From: Arthrobacter castelli DSM 16402
GTDB taxonomy: Bacteria; Actinomycetota; Actinomycetes; Actinomycetales; Micrococcaceae
Length of the DNA: 64,000 nucleotides
Direction: 5' to 3'
NCBI RefSeq assembly: GCF_000430705.1
Contig: NZ_AUMN01000024.1
Coordinates: 1-64,000, forward strand
In this document: piece by piece, positions 45,263 through 53,665 of the stretch
How positions within the stretch are numbered: position 1 is the first letter of the stretch
Layout of the letters: every line of letters starts with the position of its first letter
Made by a program: the position numbers and the translations under genes
Notes under the pieces: model-generated
What the model saw: only the letters and a program-made list of their open reading frames with translations
What the model was told of the DNA's origin: nothing
Databases searched by the model: none

Positions 45263-45790
45263 GTGATTACCTCAGCCGGCCGCCAGGGACCCGGAATCCG
45301 CGCGCGCCGCCGCACACAGCTGGTGCTCTGGTGCGTGATTGTCCTTGCGCTCAGTGCCTGCGGCAGCGGAACCGGGGTGGCCGGTGAGCGACCCGATCGA
45401 CCCGTGACCGCTGCGTCCCGGGCAGCAGCCGGGCAGCAGCCAGAGGCGGGAAACGGCGACTCCAGGGGCATCAGTGGCACCAAGGGGACCGGGAAGCCCA
45501 AGGAAGCTGGCCGGGCACGCGACCGGTTCACCACGGCGCTGGAAGGGATACTCGCCGGTGACACCGACCCTTCACGGAAGCAGATCGCTTCGGCCCTCAA
45601 GTCGGCCGGCTTTGACGAGGTGGAAGTATCGATTGGTCAGACTCCCACAGGTCTTGAGGTTGAAGCGATGGAGGCTGCCGTGCGTTTCGGTGGCGACTGC
45701 CTCGTCGGCCAGGTCCGCGGCGACAAGTTGTCGGTGGCGGTGCTGCCGGTGCTTGCCAGCGGCCATTGCTTCGTGGGCGATCAACGCTGA
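45263..45790 (+). CDS. Putative lipoprotein with C-terminal DUF6993-like domain
   Basis: The 175-residue protein has a basic start (RQGPGIRARRRTQ), a hydrophobic signal and the lipobox LALSACGSG, so Cys36 should be lipid-modified and the protein anchored outside the membrane. A disordered Gly/Pro/Ala-rich spacer follows (about 40-95), then a small alpha-beta domain (RFTTALEGILAG onward) with a cysteine pair in FGGDCLVGQ and ASGHCFVGD. The domain resembles DUF6993 of Micrococcales, function unknown. GTG 45263 is the start. It lies 37 bp before ettA. Confidence 0.7.
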   Translation: MITSAGRQGPGIRARRRTQLVLWCVIVLALSACGSGTGVAGERPDRPVTAASRAAAGQQPEAGNGDSRGISGTKGTGKPKEAGRARDRFTTALEGILAGDTDPSRKQIASALKSAGFDEVEVSIGQTPTGLEVEAMEAAVRFGGDCLVGQVRGDKLSVAVLPVLASGHCFVGDQR

Positions 45791-45827
45791 ATGTGAGTTC
45801 GGCGCGCCGAACGATTAGCCTTGAGGC

Positions 45828-47510
45828 ATGGCGGAATTTATCTACACAATGACCAAGGCCCGCAAGGCTGTTGGCGACAAAGTTATCCTCGACGACGTAA
45901 GCATGTCCTTTTACCCGGGCGCGAAGATCGGCGTCGTCGGCCCTAACGGTGCGGGTAAGTCCACCATCTTGAAGATCATGGCCGGGCTTGACACTCCATC
46001 CAATGGTGAGGCCCGGCTCAGCCCCGGCTACACTGTCGGCATCCTGCTCCAGGAGCCGCCGCTCAATGAAGACAAGACGGTGCTGGGCAACGTTGAAGAA
46101 GGCGTTGGCGAGATCAAGGCCAAGCTGGACCGTTTCAACCAGATTTCCGAGGAGATGGCCAGCCCGGACGCGGATTACGACAAGCTGCTCGATGAGATGG
46201 GCAAGCTTCAGGAAGCCATCGATGCCGCCGATGCGTGGGACCTCGATTCGCACCTCGAACAGGCGATGGACGCCTTGCGGTGTCCGCCGCCGGAGGCCGA
46301 CGTATCGGTGCTCTCCGGTGGTGAACGCCGCAGGGTTGCCTTGTGTAAATTGCTGCTGCAGAAGCCTGACCTGCTGCTCCTCGATGAGCCGACCAACCAC
46401 CTGGATGCCGAGAGCGTGCTGTGGCTTGAGCAGCACCTGTCCACCTACGCCGGCGCGGTGCTGGCTGTCACTCACGACCGGTACTTCCTGGACCACGTGG
46501 CTGAATGGATCGCCGAAGTCGACCGCGGCCAGCTGTACCCGTACGAGGGCAACTACTCGACCTACCTGGATAAGAAGCGCGCCCGGATGGAAGTCCAAGG
46601 CAAGAAGGACGCCAAGATGGCCAAGCGTCTTGCCGATGAACTCGAATGGGTGCGGTCCAACGCCAAGGGCCGGCAGACGAAATCGAAAGCCCGTCTGGGA
46701 CGCTACGAGGAGATGGCCGCCGAGGCCGAGCGCACCAGGAAGCTGGACTTCGAGGAGATCCAGATTCCGCCGGGACCCCGCCTGGGCACGCAGGTGATCG
46801 AAGCCAAGGATATCGAAAAGGGCTTCGGCGACCGTGTGCTGATCGACGGGCTCAGTTTCTCCCTGCCACGAAACGGCATCGTGGGTGTGATTGGCCCCAA
46901 CGGCGTCGGCAAGACCACGCTGTTCAATACCATCGTCGGCCGTGAGGAGCTCGACGGCGGTGAACTTAAGATCGGTGAATCGGTCGACATCGCCTACGTC
47001 GACCAGTCCCGCAGCGCCATCGACCCGGAAAAGAACCTGTGGGAAGTTGTCTCCGGCGGCCACGACTACATTCAGGTCGGCAAGGTCGAAATGCCGTCCC
47101 GCGCTTACGTATCGGCCTTCGGATTCAAGGGCCCGGACCAGCAGAAGAAGGCAGGAATCCTCTCCGGCGGTGAGCGCAACAGATTGAACCTGGCGCTGAC
47201 GCTGAAGCAGGGAGGCAATCTGCTGCTGCTCGATGAGCCCACCAACGACCTGGACGTGGAAACACTGGGCAGCCTGGAAAACGCGCTGCTCGAATTCCCC
47301 GGCTGTGCCGTTGTCACCTCCCACGACCGGTGGTTCCTGGACCGTGTCGTCACCCATATCCTGGCGTGGGAAGGCACCGACGAGAACCCCGGCAGCTGGT
47401 ACTGGTTCGAGGGCAACTTTGAGGCGTACGAGCAAAACAAGGTGGAGCGGCTCGGCGCCGAGGCCGCCAAGCCCCACAGGGTGACCCACCGCCGCCTGAC
47501 ACGCGGCTGA
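45828..47510 (+). CDS. ettA: Energy-dependent translational throttle protein EttA (ABC-F)
   Basis: EttA is a soluble ABC-F ATPase that binds the ribosomal E site and gates the first elongation steps by the ATP/ADP ratio. The 560-residue protein starts AEFIYTMTKARKAVGDK and has two nucleotide-binding domains: GPNGAGKST (38-46) with LSGGERRRVAL, and GPNGVGKTT with LSGGERNRLNL. The linker has the family arm motif around KSKARLGRYEEM. It is followed by a strong hairpin. A 630-residue frame on the opposite strand is a shadow of this gene. Confidence 0.96.
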   Translation: MAEFIYTMTKARKAVGDKVILDDVSMSFYPGAKIGVVGPNGAGKSTILKIMAGLDTPSNGEARLSPGYTVGILLQEPPLNEDKTVLGNVEEGVGEIKAKLDRFNQISEEMASPDADYDKLLDEMGKLQEAIDAADAWDLDSHLEQAMDALRCPPPEADVSVLSGGERRRVALCKLLLQKPDLLLLDEPTNHLDAESVLWLEQHLSTYAGAVLAVTHDRYFLDHVAEWIAEVDRGQLYPYEGNYSTYLDKKRARMEVQGKKDAKMAKRLADELEWVRSNAKGRQTKSKARLGRYEEMAAEAERTRKLDFEEIQIPPGPRLGTQVIEAKDIEKGFGDRVLIDGLSFSLPRNGIVGVIGPNGVGKTTLFNTIVGREELDGGELKIGESVDIAYVDQSRSAIDPEKNLWEVVSGGHDYIQVGKVEMPSRAYVSAFGFKGPDQQKKAGILSGGERNRLNLALTLKQGGNLLLLDEPTNDLDVETLGSLENALLEFPGCAVVTSHDRWFLDRVVTHILAWEGTDENPGSWYWFEGNFEAYEQNKVERLGAEAAKPHRVTHRRLTRG

Positions 47511-47524
47511 GAACCGGCTTCATC

Positions 47525-47567
47525 AAAGGCAGGTGCCGGCGCCCAACGGTCGCCGGCACCTGCCTTT
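47525..47567. terminator. Perfect 17-bp bidirectional terminator hairpin
   Basis: AAAGGCAGGTGCCGGCG (47525-47541) pairs fully with CGCCGGCACCTGCCTTT (47551-47567) around a nine-base loop. T and A tracts on both sides allow it to work for the convergent ettA and tesB genes. Confidence 0.9.
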
Positions 47568-47586
47568 GGTGTATCACGGTGGTGTC

Positions 47587-48489
47587 CTACTCCGTGGGCA
47601 CGCGGATCATGCCCTCCTGCGCCACGGATGCGACCAGCTCACCCGACCTGTTGAAGATGCGGCCAAACGACAACCCGCGTGAGCCGGAGGCGCTGGGGGA
47701 GTCCTGCACGTAAAGCAGCCACTCGTCCGCGCGCGTCGCACGGTGCCACCACATGGCATGGTCCAACGACGCCACGCTCATCCCGCCGGTCACCCAGCTC
47801 AGCCCGTGCCGGCGCAGCACCGGCTCCAACAGTGTGTAATCGCTGGCATAGGCCAGCGCCGCCCGGTGCAGATTCGCGTCGTCGGGAAGCGGGCCGAGCG
47901 TCTTCATCCACACCGCATTGTGCGCGGTCCGTTCCCCATCGACCTCGATATAGATGCTGGAGTCGATGTGACGCACGTCGAAGGGCCGCTCATAGGCCCA
48001 ATGCCGGGCCACCGGATGGTCAAACGAGCCAAGCAGCTCGGCGGTGCTGGCGATGGACTCCGGGTCCGGCACGTCTTCGGGCACCGGGTCCTGGTGATCG
48101 AGGCCCTCATCCGGGACCTGGAAGGAGGCAATCATGGACAGAATGGGCACGCCGTTCTGATACGCATGCGCCCGGCGGGCGGAGAACGACCTGCCGTCGC
48201 GCAGGCGCTGCACGCCGAAGGTGATGGGCTGGTTGGCGTCGCCGGGGCGGAGGAAGTAGCCGTGCATCGAATGTACCGGCCGGTCCGGATCCACGGTCCG
48301 GATGGCCGCTGCCACCGACTGCGCGAGCACTTGGCCGCCGTATACCCGCTGGCGCGGCTGCGGGAGGGACACACCGACAAATATGTCCTCATCGGTGTGC
48401 GCTCCATCGGCGTCGCTGAGGCTGAGCAGGTCGATCAGTGCCTGGGTGGGCTCCTGCTTCTGCGTCGCTTCGTTCGTCGTCTCCGTCAA
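47587..48489 (-). CDS. tesB: Acyl-CoA thioesterase II
   Basis: TesB hydrolyses acyl-CoA to free fatty acid and CoA. The 300-residue protein contains two hotdog domains: the N-terminal one with RVYGGQVLAQSVAAAIRTV and SMHGYFLRPGD, and the C-terminal one with ASLDHAMWWHRATRADEWLLY followed by the conserved SASGSRGLSFGRIFNRSG. The catalytic Asp-Gln-Thr/Ser set of the family is represented by Asp of SLDHAMWWH and the SGSRG region. It is divergent from the smaller thioesterase gene at 48624. Confidence 0.93.
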   Translation of the reverse strand: MTETTNEATQKQEPTQALIDLLSLSDADGAHTDEDIFVGVSLPQPRQRVYGGQVLAQSVAAAIRTVDPDRPVHSMHGYFLRPGDANQPITFGVQRLRDGRSFSARRAHAYQNGVPILSMIASFQVPDEGLDHQDPVPEDVPDPESIASTAELLGSFDHPVARHWAYERPFDVRHIDSSIYIEVDGERTAHNAVWMKTLGPLPDDANLHRAALAYASDYTLLEPVLRRHGLSWVTGGMSVASLDHAMWWHRATRADEWLLYVQDSPSASGSRGLSFGRIFNRSGELVASVAQEGMIRVPTE

Positions 48490-48623
48490 GGGGCGCTCCT
48501 CGCCATCGATCGGTGTGCCATGGACACGGGTACCTCGACTTTAGAGCCGGAGAGTATGCGGCCTCAACTTTGCGCCGGCACCGGCGGTTCGTAGTCCATC
48601 GCAGGGTTTGAGAGTATTGATGG

Positions 48624-49127
48624 ATGGATTCCAAGCATCAGGCCGGGCTGCAGTTTCCCGTGCAGATCCGGTTCGACGACATCGACTCATACGGCCATGT
48701 CAACAACGTCACGTTCCTGACGTATCTGCAGGATGCACGCGTGCAATTGATCCACCGCTCCCTGGGGTCTGCAGCCGGCGCCGGAGCAGCGGAGGAAGAC
48801 ACCTTCCATGACCTGGTGGGCAAGGACAACTTCGCCCTGGTCGGCCGCCATGAAATCGAATACCTGCAGCCGCTGAATTTCCGGCCGGTGCCGGTATACG
48901 TCAACATCTGGGTGACGTCGGTGGGCAAGTCGAGCTTCGAGTTCGGCTACGCGGTGGCCGAACAGGATGGGGCGAAGATCTATGCACAGGCCACGTCCGG
49001 CATGGTGCTGATGAATAAGGCCACCGATAAGCCCATCGAGTTAACTCAGGCGCAGCATCACGCACTCCAGGAGTGGTCAGGCGCGCCGGTCGAGTTCCGC
49101 CGTCGCCCTAAGCCCCGTAATGCGTGA
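48624..49127 (+). CDS. 4-hydroxybenzoyl-CoA-type (YbgC-like) acyl-CoA thioesterase
   Basis: The 167-residue protein is a single hotdog domain with the motif RFDDIDSYGHVNNVTFLTYLQDAR; the aspartate of DIDSYGHVNN is the catalytic residue of this thioesterase family. ATG 48624 is 134 bp from the divergent tesB start. It overlaps the next gene by 8 bp. Substrate is unknown. Confidence 0.88.
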   Translation: MDSKHQAGLQFPVQIRFDDIDSYGHVNNVTFLTYLQDARVQLIHRSLGSAAGAGAAEEDTFHDLVGKDNFALVGRHEIEYLQPLNFRPVPVYVNIWVTSVGKSSFEFGYAVAEQDGAKIYAQATSGMVLMNKATDKPIELTQAQHHALQEWSGAPVEFRRRPKPRNA

Positions 49128-49776
49128 GGATTCGAAGCAGCTTCAACTGGCCGATGAGCAGGTCACAGCGGATCTGCGCACCTTCGTGTCATTGGCCAGG
49201 GCGATTGACGACGGCGGCGTCCGGCTGCAGGCCTCCGGAACCGTGCTGGCAGCATATGTCTGCGTGATGCAGCCCAAGGGGCTGGGCGAATCGACGCCCA
49301 CCATCCTCGGCTTGCGGACTATGAACTTGGCCGCGCCGGCCGAACTCGACACCACGGTGCCGCTGTCGGCGGTGTCCGACCGGCTGGCCCGGATGCGCGA
49401 CGCCGAGACCGCCCTGCAGATCCCCCCGATGACTGTCAGCCACAGCTGGTCGGGAATCTCACCGGACCGGTCCGGGTGGAGCCGGCAGGGAACCTTATCC
49501 GGCGAACACCTGATGGATACCGCCAAGGCCGGTGTACGTGAGGTGGCCGAAATCGTTCCGGCCAATCCCGGAACGTTGATCGTCAATAATGCCCGCAACG
49601 CGGTCTGGGGCCGGCCGATCGAGGGCACGCAGGTTCCGGCCGGAGCGGCGTTCGCCGCGTACGGGCTGGGGTTCCTGACTCCCGAAGGACAAGTGGCCGT
49701 CTACGGGCATCACCGTTGGATGCGGTTGAGCAGTGAACGCGGGCATGTGCTGATTCGTCCGGCGGTGTCGCTATAG
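49120..49776 (+). CDS. Conserved protein of unknown function (218 aa)
   Basis: I do not recognise the family. The 218-residue protein is soluble, with no signal peptide, and mixes helices and strands. Notable segments are MTVSHSWSGISPDRSGWSRQG and a C-terminal LIVNNARNAVWGRPI and GAAFAAYGLGFL. Its ATG overlaps the stop of the thioesterase gene by 8 bp, so the two are co-translated and probably related in function, perhaps in acyl-CoA metabolism. Base composition is like that of the neighbours. Confidence 0.75.
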   Translation: MREDSKQLQLADEQVTADLRTFVSLARAIDDGGVRLQASGTVLAAYVCVMQPKGLGESTPTILGLRTMNLAAPAELDTTVPLSAVSDRLARMRDAETALQIPPMTVSHSWSGISPDRSGWSRQGTLSGEHLMDTAKAGVREVAEIVPANPGTLIVNNARNAVWGRPIEGTQVPAGAAFAAYGLGFLTPEGQVAVYGHHRWMRLSSERGHVLIRPAVSL

Positions 49777-49818
49777 CCGGTGCCTTATTGCCGGTGCCCT
49801 ATAAGGCGCGGGGAGGCG

Positions 49819-50304
49819 TCAGGCGCTGTTGACCATGGAATGCGCCGCGCGTTCGAGATAGTCCCACAGGGTCGACTCGTGCAGCGGCGACAATTGGAGC
49901 GACTCAACGGCGTGCCGCATATGCAGCAGCCACCGGTCGCGCGCCTGTGGAGTGACTTCGAATGGCATATGCCGCATCCTCAGCCGCGGATGGCCGCGCG
50001 TCTCGCCATACGTCTTAGGGCCACCCCAATACTGCTCCAGGAACATCCGCAGCCGTTCCTTCGCCGGCCCGAGGTCTTCCTCCGGGTACATCGGCCTGAG
50101 CAGCTCGTCGTCGGCCACGGCCTCATAGAAGACGTCCACCAGCTTTTGGAATGTCGGATGTCCGCCGACCGCGGAATAAAAGTTCTCGGTGTATGAGGGC
50201 TGGTCGAAATGCGTCCCGACCGGACGCAGGTTCGCCACGGGCTGTCCGAGGTGGGCGGGCCCGGCTGCCGGCGGGCTGCCGCCGGTGTCGTGCTGTTCGT
50301 TCAT
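49819..50304 (-). CDS. glbO: Truncated haemoglobin, group II (GlbO-like)
   Basis: This 161-residue protein is a group II truncated haemoglobin that binds oxygen or nitric oxide at a haem. The globin core runs from [22 protein letters not shown] through [12 protein letters not shown] to [10 protein letters not shown], which carries the proximal histidine, and [12 protein letters not shown] with the group II tryptophan. A 30-residue flexible N-terminus precedes it. ATG 50304 follows GGAAGG at a good distance; an in-frame upstream ATG is less well supported. Confidence 0.92.
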   Translation of the reverse strand: MNEQHDTGGSPPAAGPAHLGQPVANLRPVGTHFDQPSYTENFYSAVGGHPTFQKLVDVFYEAVADDELLRPMYPEEDLGPAKERLRMFLEQYWGGPKTYGETRGHPRLRMRHMPFEVTPQARDRWLLHMRHAVESLQLSPLHESTLWDYLERAAHSMVNSA

Positions 50305-50391
50305 TAAAAAGCCTTCCGGGTGAGGGAGGGGAACTGTCTCCACCTTACGCCGTGCACCAGCGCCGGGTCGCCCGGTGGCCCGCGATGCTGG

Positions 50392-50880
50392 TCAGGCTGC
50401 GACGACGATCCCGGGCTCGTGGTGGACGGGAAAATTCACCGACCGGCGGATAAAGCAGGCACCGGCCGCGTCGCGGTGCAGCGTTTTGGCCAATTCGGCA
50501 TGGTCACGAGAGGCCACCACCACCTGTGGATGAAGCGTGGCATGTACGAATTCGCCGCTGCCGTCCCGGTTCAGTTTCAAGGTCCCCGACGCGTGATCGG
50601 TGTAGCCGGTGACCACGACGCCGGCCGCCGAAGCCACATGGAAGTAGGACAGCATGTGGCACTGAGTCAACGCAGTGAGCAGCAGTTGCTCGGGGTTCCA
50701 CCGGCCCTCATCGCCATGGAAGGTACGGTCGGCTGATCCGAACAGCTTGGGCAGGCCCGGTGCTTCGACCTCGTGGTTCCGGCTGTACTTGCGGTATCCG
50801 GTGGTTCCTTCACCAAGGTTGCCGGTCCACGTTACTGTCACGTCATAGTGGTGCTCGACCAGCGACGCCGTGCGTACCAT
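50392..50880 (-). CDS. OsmC family protein
   Basis: The 162-residue protein belongs to the OsmC/Ohr group, thiol peroxidases acting on organic hydroperoxides. The two conserved cysteine regions are visible as LLLTALTQCHMLSYFH and AGACFIRRSVNFPV; the first cysteine is preceded by the usual NPEQLL. The spacing fits the YhfA/OsmC branch rather than classical Ohr, so the role could be general oxidative stress defence. It lies 87 bp upstream of glbO on the same strand, with no hairpin between, so they might be co-transcribed. Confidence 0.9.
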   Translation of the reverse strand: MVRTASLVEHHYDVTVTWTGNLGEGTTGYRKYSRNHEVEAPGLPKLFGSADRTFHGDEGRWNPEQLLLTALTQCHMLSYFHVASAAGVVVTGYTDHASGTLKLNRDGSGEFVHATLHPQVVVASRDHAELAKTLHRDAAGACFIRRSVNFPVHHEPGIVVAA

Positions 50881-50952
50881 TGTCCACCTCCTGATGCTTG
50901 TCCGCCGCCGGTCCGAAGCGGGTGCGGCCCTCGGGCCGGCGTGCCGGCACTG

Positions 50953-53508
50953 TTACTTGTCTCTCTGCTGGGCCTTCAGAGCGCGGGCAATATTGTCCCG
51001 GTTCTCCAGCGTCAGTCGGCGCAACGAATTGGAGCCGGCGGGGAGGGATTCCAGGAAGGCATCCGTCTGCTCCAGCGTGCGGCGGGTGGCCAACTGGGCA
51101 GGGAAGAGGCCGACGACGATCTGCTGCGACAGTTCATGAGTGCGGGTATCGACGATGCCCGGTACGGCGTCGAAATATTTGTCCACGAAAGGCTCAAGCA
51201 GCGACGTGTCATGGACCCTGTTGAATCCGGCGATCCGGGCCTGTTGCACCGCATTGGAATTGTCATCCTTGACGACAACGGAGTGCCACACCGCTTCCTT
51301 CGCCTCGGGCGTCGGGATGGCCGCCCTCGCCAGCGCCGCCGCGCGCTGGCCGCTGGAGGTGTTGTCCCGGGTCAGTTCATGATCGATGGCGGACTCATCG
51401 GCACGTGCGCCGGCCACCAGCGCGGTGAGCAGCTCCCAGCGCAAGTCCGTGTCGACGTCGAGCCCGTCAAGAGTCACAGACCCATCCAGCAGGCCCGCCG
51501 CCCGGTCCAGTTGTCCGGCCGTGCGGGCCAGCGATGCGAAGGCCTTGGTGAACTGCAACTGAGAGTCCGAGCCGGCCCCGGCGTCGCGGGCCAAACGCCA
51601 CAGCGAGTCGGCCGCCGACTCGATGGTCTGCCGGCGTACGCCCGGGTGTACATAGTAGTTCAGCGCGCTGGTCAGCTGCCGCAGCAGCACCAGCACCACT
51701 GAAGAGTCCGACTCGTGGGCGATATTGTTCAGCACCAGGTCGACATACCTGCGTGCCGGGGTCTCTCCGTCGCGGGCGGCGTCCCAGGCAGATCCCCAGA
51801 CCAGGGTTCGCGGCAGCGAATCGGCGAAGTCCTTCAAATGGTGCTTGGCTGTCTCCAGGGACGAGTCATCCAGCCGCACCTTGGCGTAGGCGAGGTCATC
51901 GTCGTTGAGCAGCACGAGGTCCGGGCATTCCAAGCCGACCAGTTCGGGAACCGTTGTGCGATCGGATGAAATGTCCAGCTCCAGCCGGTGATTGCGCACC
52001 AATTTGCCGGTCCCGGTGCCGTCCTGGGCGACGTCGAGATCATAGAAGCCGATGGCCATCCGGTGCGGCCGGATGCTCGGGTAGTCATCCGGAGCGGACT
52101 GCACCACGGTGAAGGACGTTATGATCTCACCGCCGTCGGTCTCTATCTCGGGCCGGAGGGTGTTCACGCCGGCTGTCTCCAGCCAGTGGGCCGACCACAG
52201 TGACAGGTCGCGTCCGCTGGATTCTTCCAGTTCCGCCAGCAAGTCCTTCAGCTCGGTGTTCCGCCAGGCATGCTTGGCGAAGTAGCGGCGCACGCCTTCC
52301 ATGAATTCATCGCGGCCCACCCAGGCCACCAGTTGCTTCAGCACCGAAGCACCCTTGGCATAGGTGATGCCATCGAAATTGACCTGCACGTCTTCCAGGT
52401 CATTGATTGGAGCAACGATGGGGTGTGTGGTCGGAAGTTGGTCCTGGCGGTAGGCCCAGGACTTCTCCAACGAGGCGAAGGTTGTCCAGGCCTGCTTCCA
52501 CTCCGTGTTCTCGGATGCCGCGAGGGTGGACATGAATTCGGCGAACGATTCGTTGAGCCACAGGTCGTTCCACCACCGCATGGTGACCAAGTCGCCGAAC
52601 CACATATGTGCCAGTTCGTGCAGGATGGTGATGGCGCGGCGCTCGACCATGGCGTCGGTGACCTTGGACCGGAAAATGTAGTTCTCCAGCAGGGTCACGG
52701 CGCCGGCATTTTCCATTGCGCCGGCGTTGAATTCGGGAACGAACAATTGGTCGTACTTGGCGAATGGATACGGCGTACCGAAGTGATGCTCGTAGAATTC
52801 AAAGCCTTGGCGCGTCAGTTCGAAGATGTTCCCGGCGTCCAGGTACTGCATCAAGGATTGGCGGGCGTACACCCCCAGTTCAATCGTCCGCCCGTCGCAG
52901 CTGGTCAATTCGCTCGTCACGGAGTCGTACGGGCCGGCGATCAGGGCGGTGATGTAGGACGAAATCGATTCAGTCGGCGGGAATTCCCAGATGCAATTGC
53001 CGTCGTCGGCGGGGTGGGGGCGGGGAGTGGCAGAATTGGAAACCACTGTCCAGTGGGCCGGAGCGGTGACGGTGAAGGTGAAACTGGCCTTGAGGTCCGG
53101 CTGCTCAAAGACGGCGAACATCCGGCGGGAATCAGGCACTTCGAACTGGCTGTACAGATAGACCTCGTTGTCGACCGGGTCCACGAACTTGTGCAGCCCT
53201 TCACCTGTGTTCATGTACGTAGCGTCGGAGACGATGCGCAGTTCGTTGACGGCCTCGAGGTCGGGCAACTGAATGCGGACGTCGTCGGAGACCTCACCAG
53301 GGTCCAGCGGCCGGCCGTTCAGCACCACCTCGTGCACGGTGTCCGTGATGGCGTCGATGAACGTGGACGTCCCTGCCTTCGCCCGGAACCTCACGACCGT
53401 CGTCGAGCCGAAGGTTCGCTGCGGACGCCTCAAATCGAGAGTTACGTGGTACGACTCGATATCGAGCAATTCAGCACGCCCGCGGGCTTCATCACGGGTC
53501 AAGTTCAT
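50953..53508 (-). CDS. pepN: Aminopeptidase N
   Basis: PepN is a zinc metallopeptidase of family M1 that removes N-terminal residues from peptides in the cytoplasm. The protein has 851 residues from the chosen start. It shows GAMEN (exopeptidase motif), the zinc site HELAHMWFGDLVTM with the third ligand in LWLNESFAEF, and a large C-terminal helical domain. I chose ATG 53508, giving MNLTRDEARGRAELL, the family start; GTG 53550 would add 14 residues. The final part is leucine- and arginine-rich, as in actinobacterial members. Confidence 0.94.
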   Translation of the reverse strand: MNLTRDEARGRAELLDIESYHVTLDLRRPQRTFGSTTVVRFRAKAGTSTFIDAITDTVHEVVLNGRPLDPGEVSDDVRIQLPDLEAVNELRIVSDATYMNTGEGLHKFVDPVDNEVYLYSQFEVPDSRRMFAVFEQPDLKASFTFTVTAPAHWTVVSNSATPRPHPADDGNCIWEFPPTESISSYITALIAGPYDSVTSELTSCDGRTIELGVYARQSLMQYLDAGNIFELTRQGFEFYEHHFGTPYPFAKYDQLFVPEFNAGAMENAGAVTLLENYIFRSKVTDAMVERRAITILHELAHMWFGDLVTMRWWNDLWLNESFAEFMSTLAASENTEWKQAWTTFASLEKSWAYRQDQLPTTHPIVAPINDLEDVQVNFDGITYAKGASVLKQLVAWVGRDEFMEGVRRYFAKHAWRNTELKDLLAELEESSGRDLSLWSAHWLETAGVNTLRPEIETDGGEIITSFTVVQSAPDDYPSIRPHRMAIGFYDLDVAQDGTGTGKLVRNHRLELDISSDRTTVPELVGLECPDLVLLNDDDLAYAKVRLDDSSLETAKHHLKDFADSLPRTLVWGSAWDAARDGETPARRYVDLVLNNIAHESDSSVVLVLLRQLTSALNYYVHPGVRRQTIESAADSLWRLARDAGAGSDSQLQFTKAFASLARTAGQLDRAAGLLDGSVTLDGLDVDTDLRWELLTALVAGARADESAIDHELTRDNTSSGQRAAALARAAIPTPEAKEAVWHSVVVKDDNSNAVQQARIAGFNRVHDTSLLEPFVDKYFDAVPGIVDTRTHELSQQIVVGLFPAQLATRRTLEQTDAFLESLPAGSNSLRRLTLENRDNIARALKAQQRDK

Positions 53509-53665
53509 ACCTGGCAAGGTAGTGCCTCCAGTGTCGTCACGTTCGGCCACGCCATGGGCCCCAATAAGACAGATTTAGCTATTCTCTCACTCAGCCTTGG
53601 AATGCCAAGTTCGAAGTTCCCCCCGGTGCCCCGATCTTCACCTGTACCGGGGTTAGGCTACCAAA

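Noticed and set aside
45597-47489. 630-codon open frame on the minus strand
   Set aside because: Antisense shadow of ettA, which has clear ABC-F motifs on the other strand.
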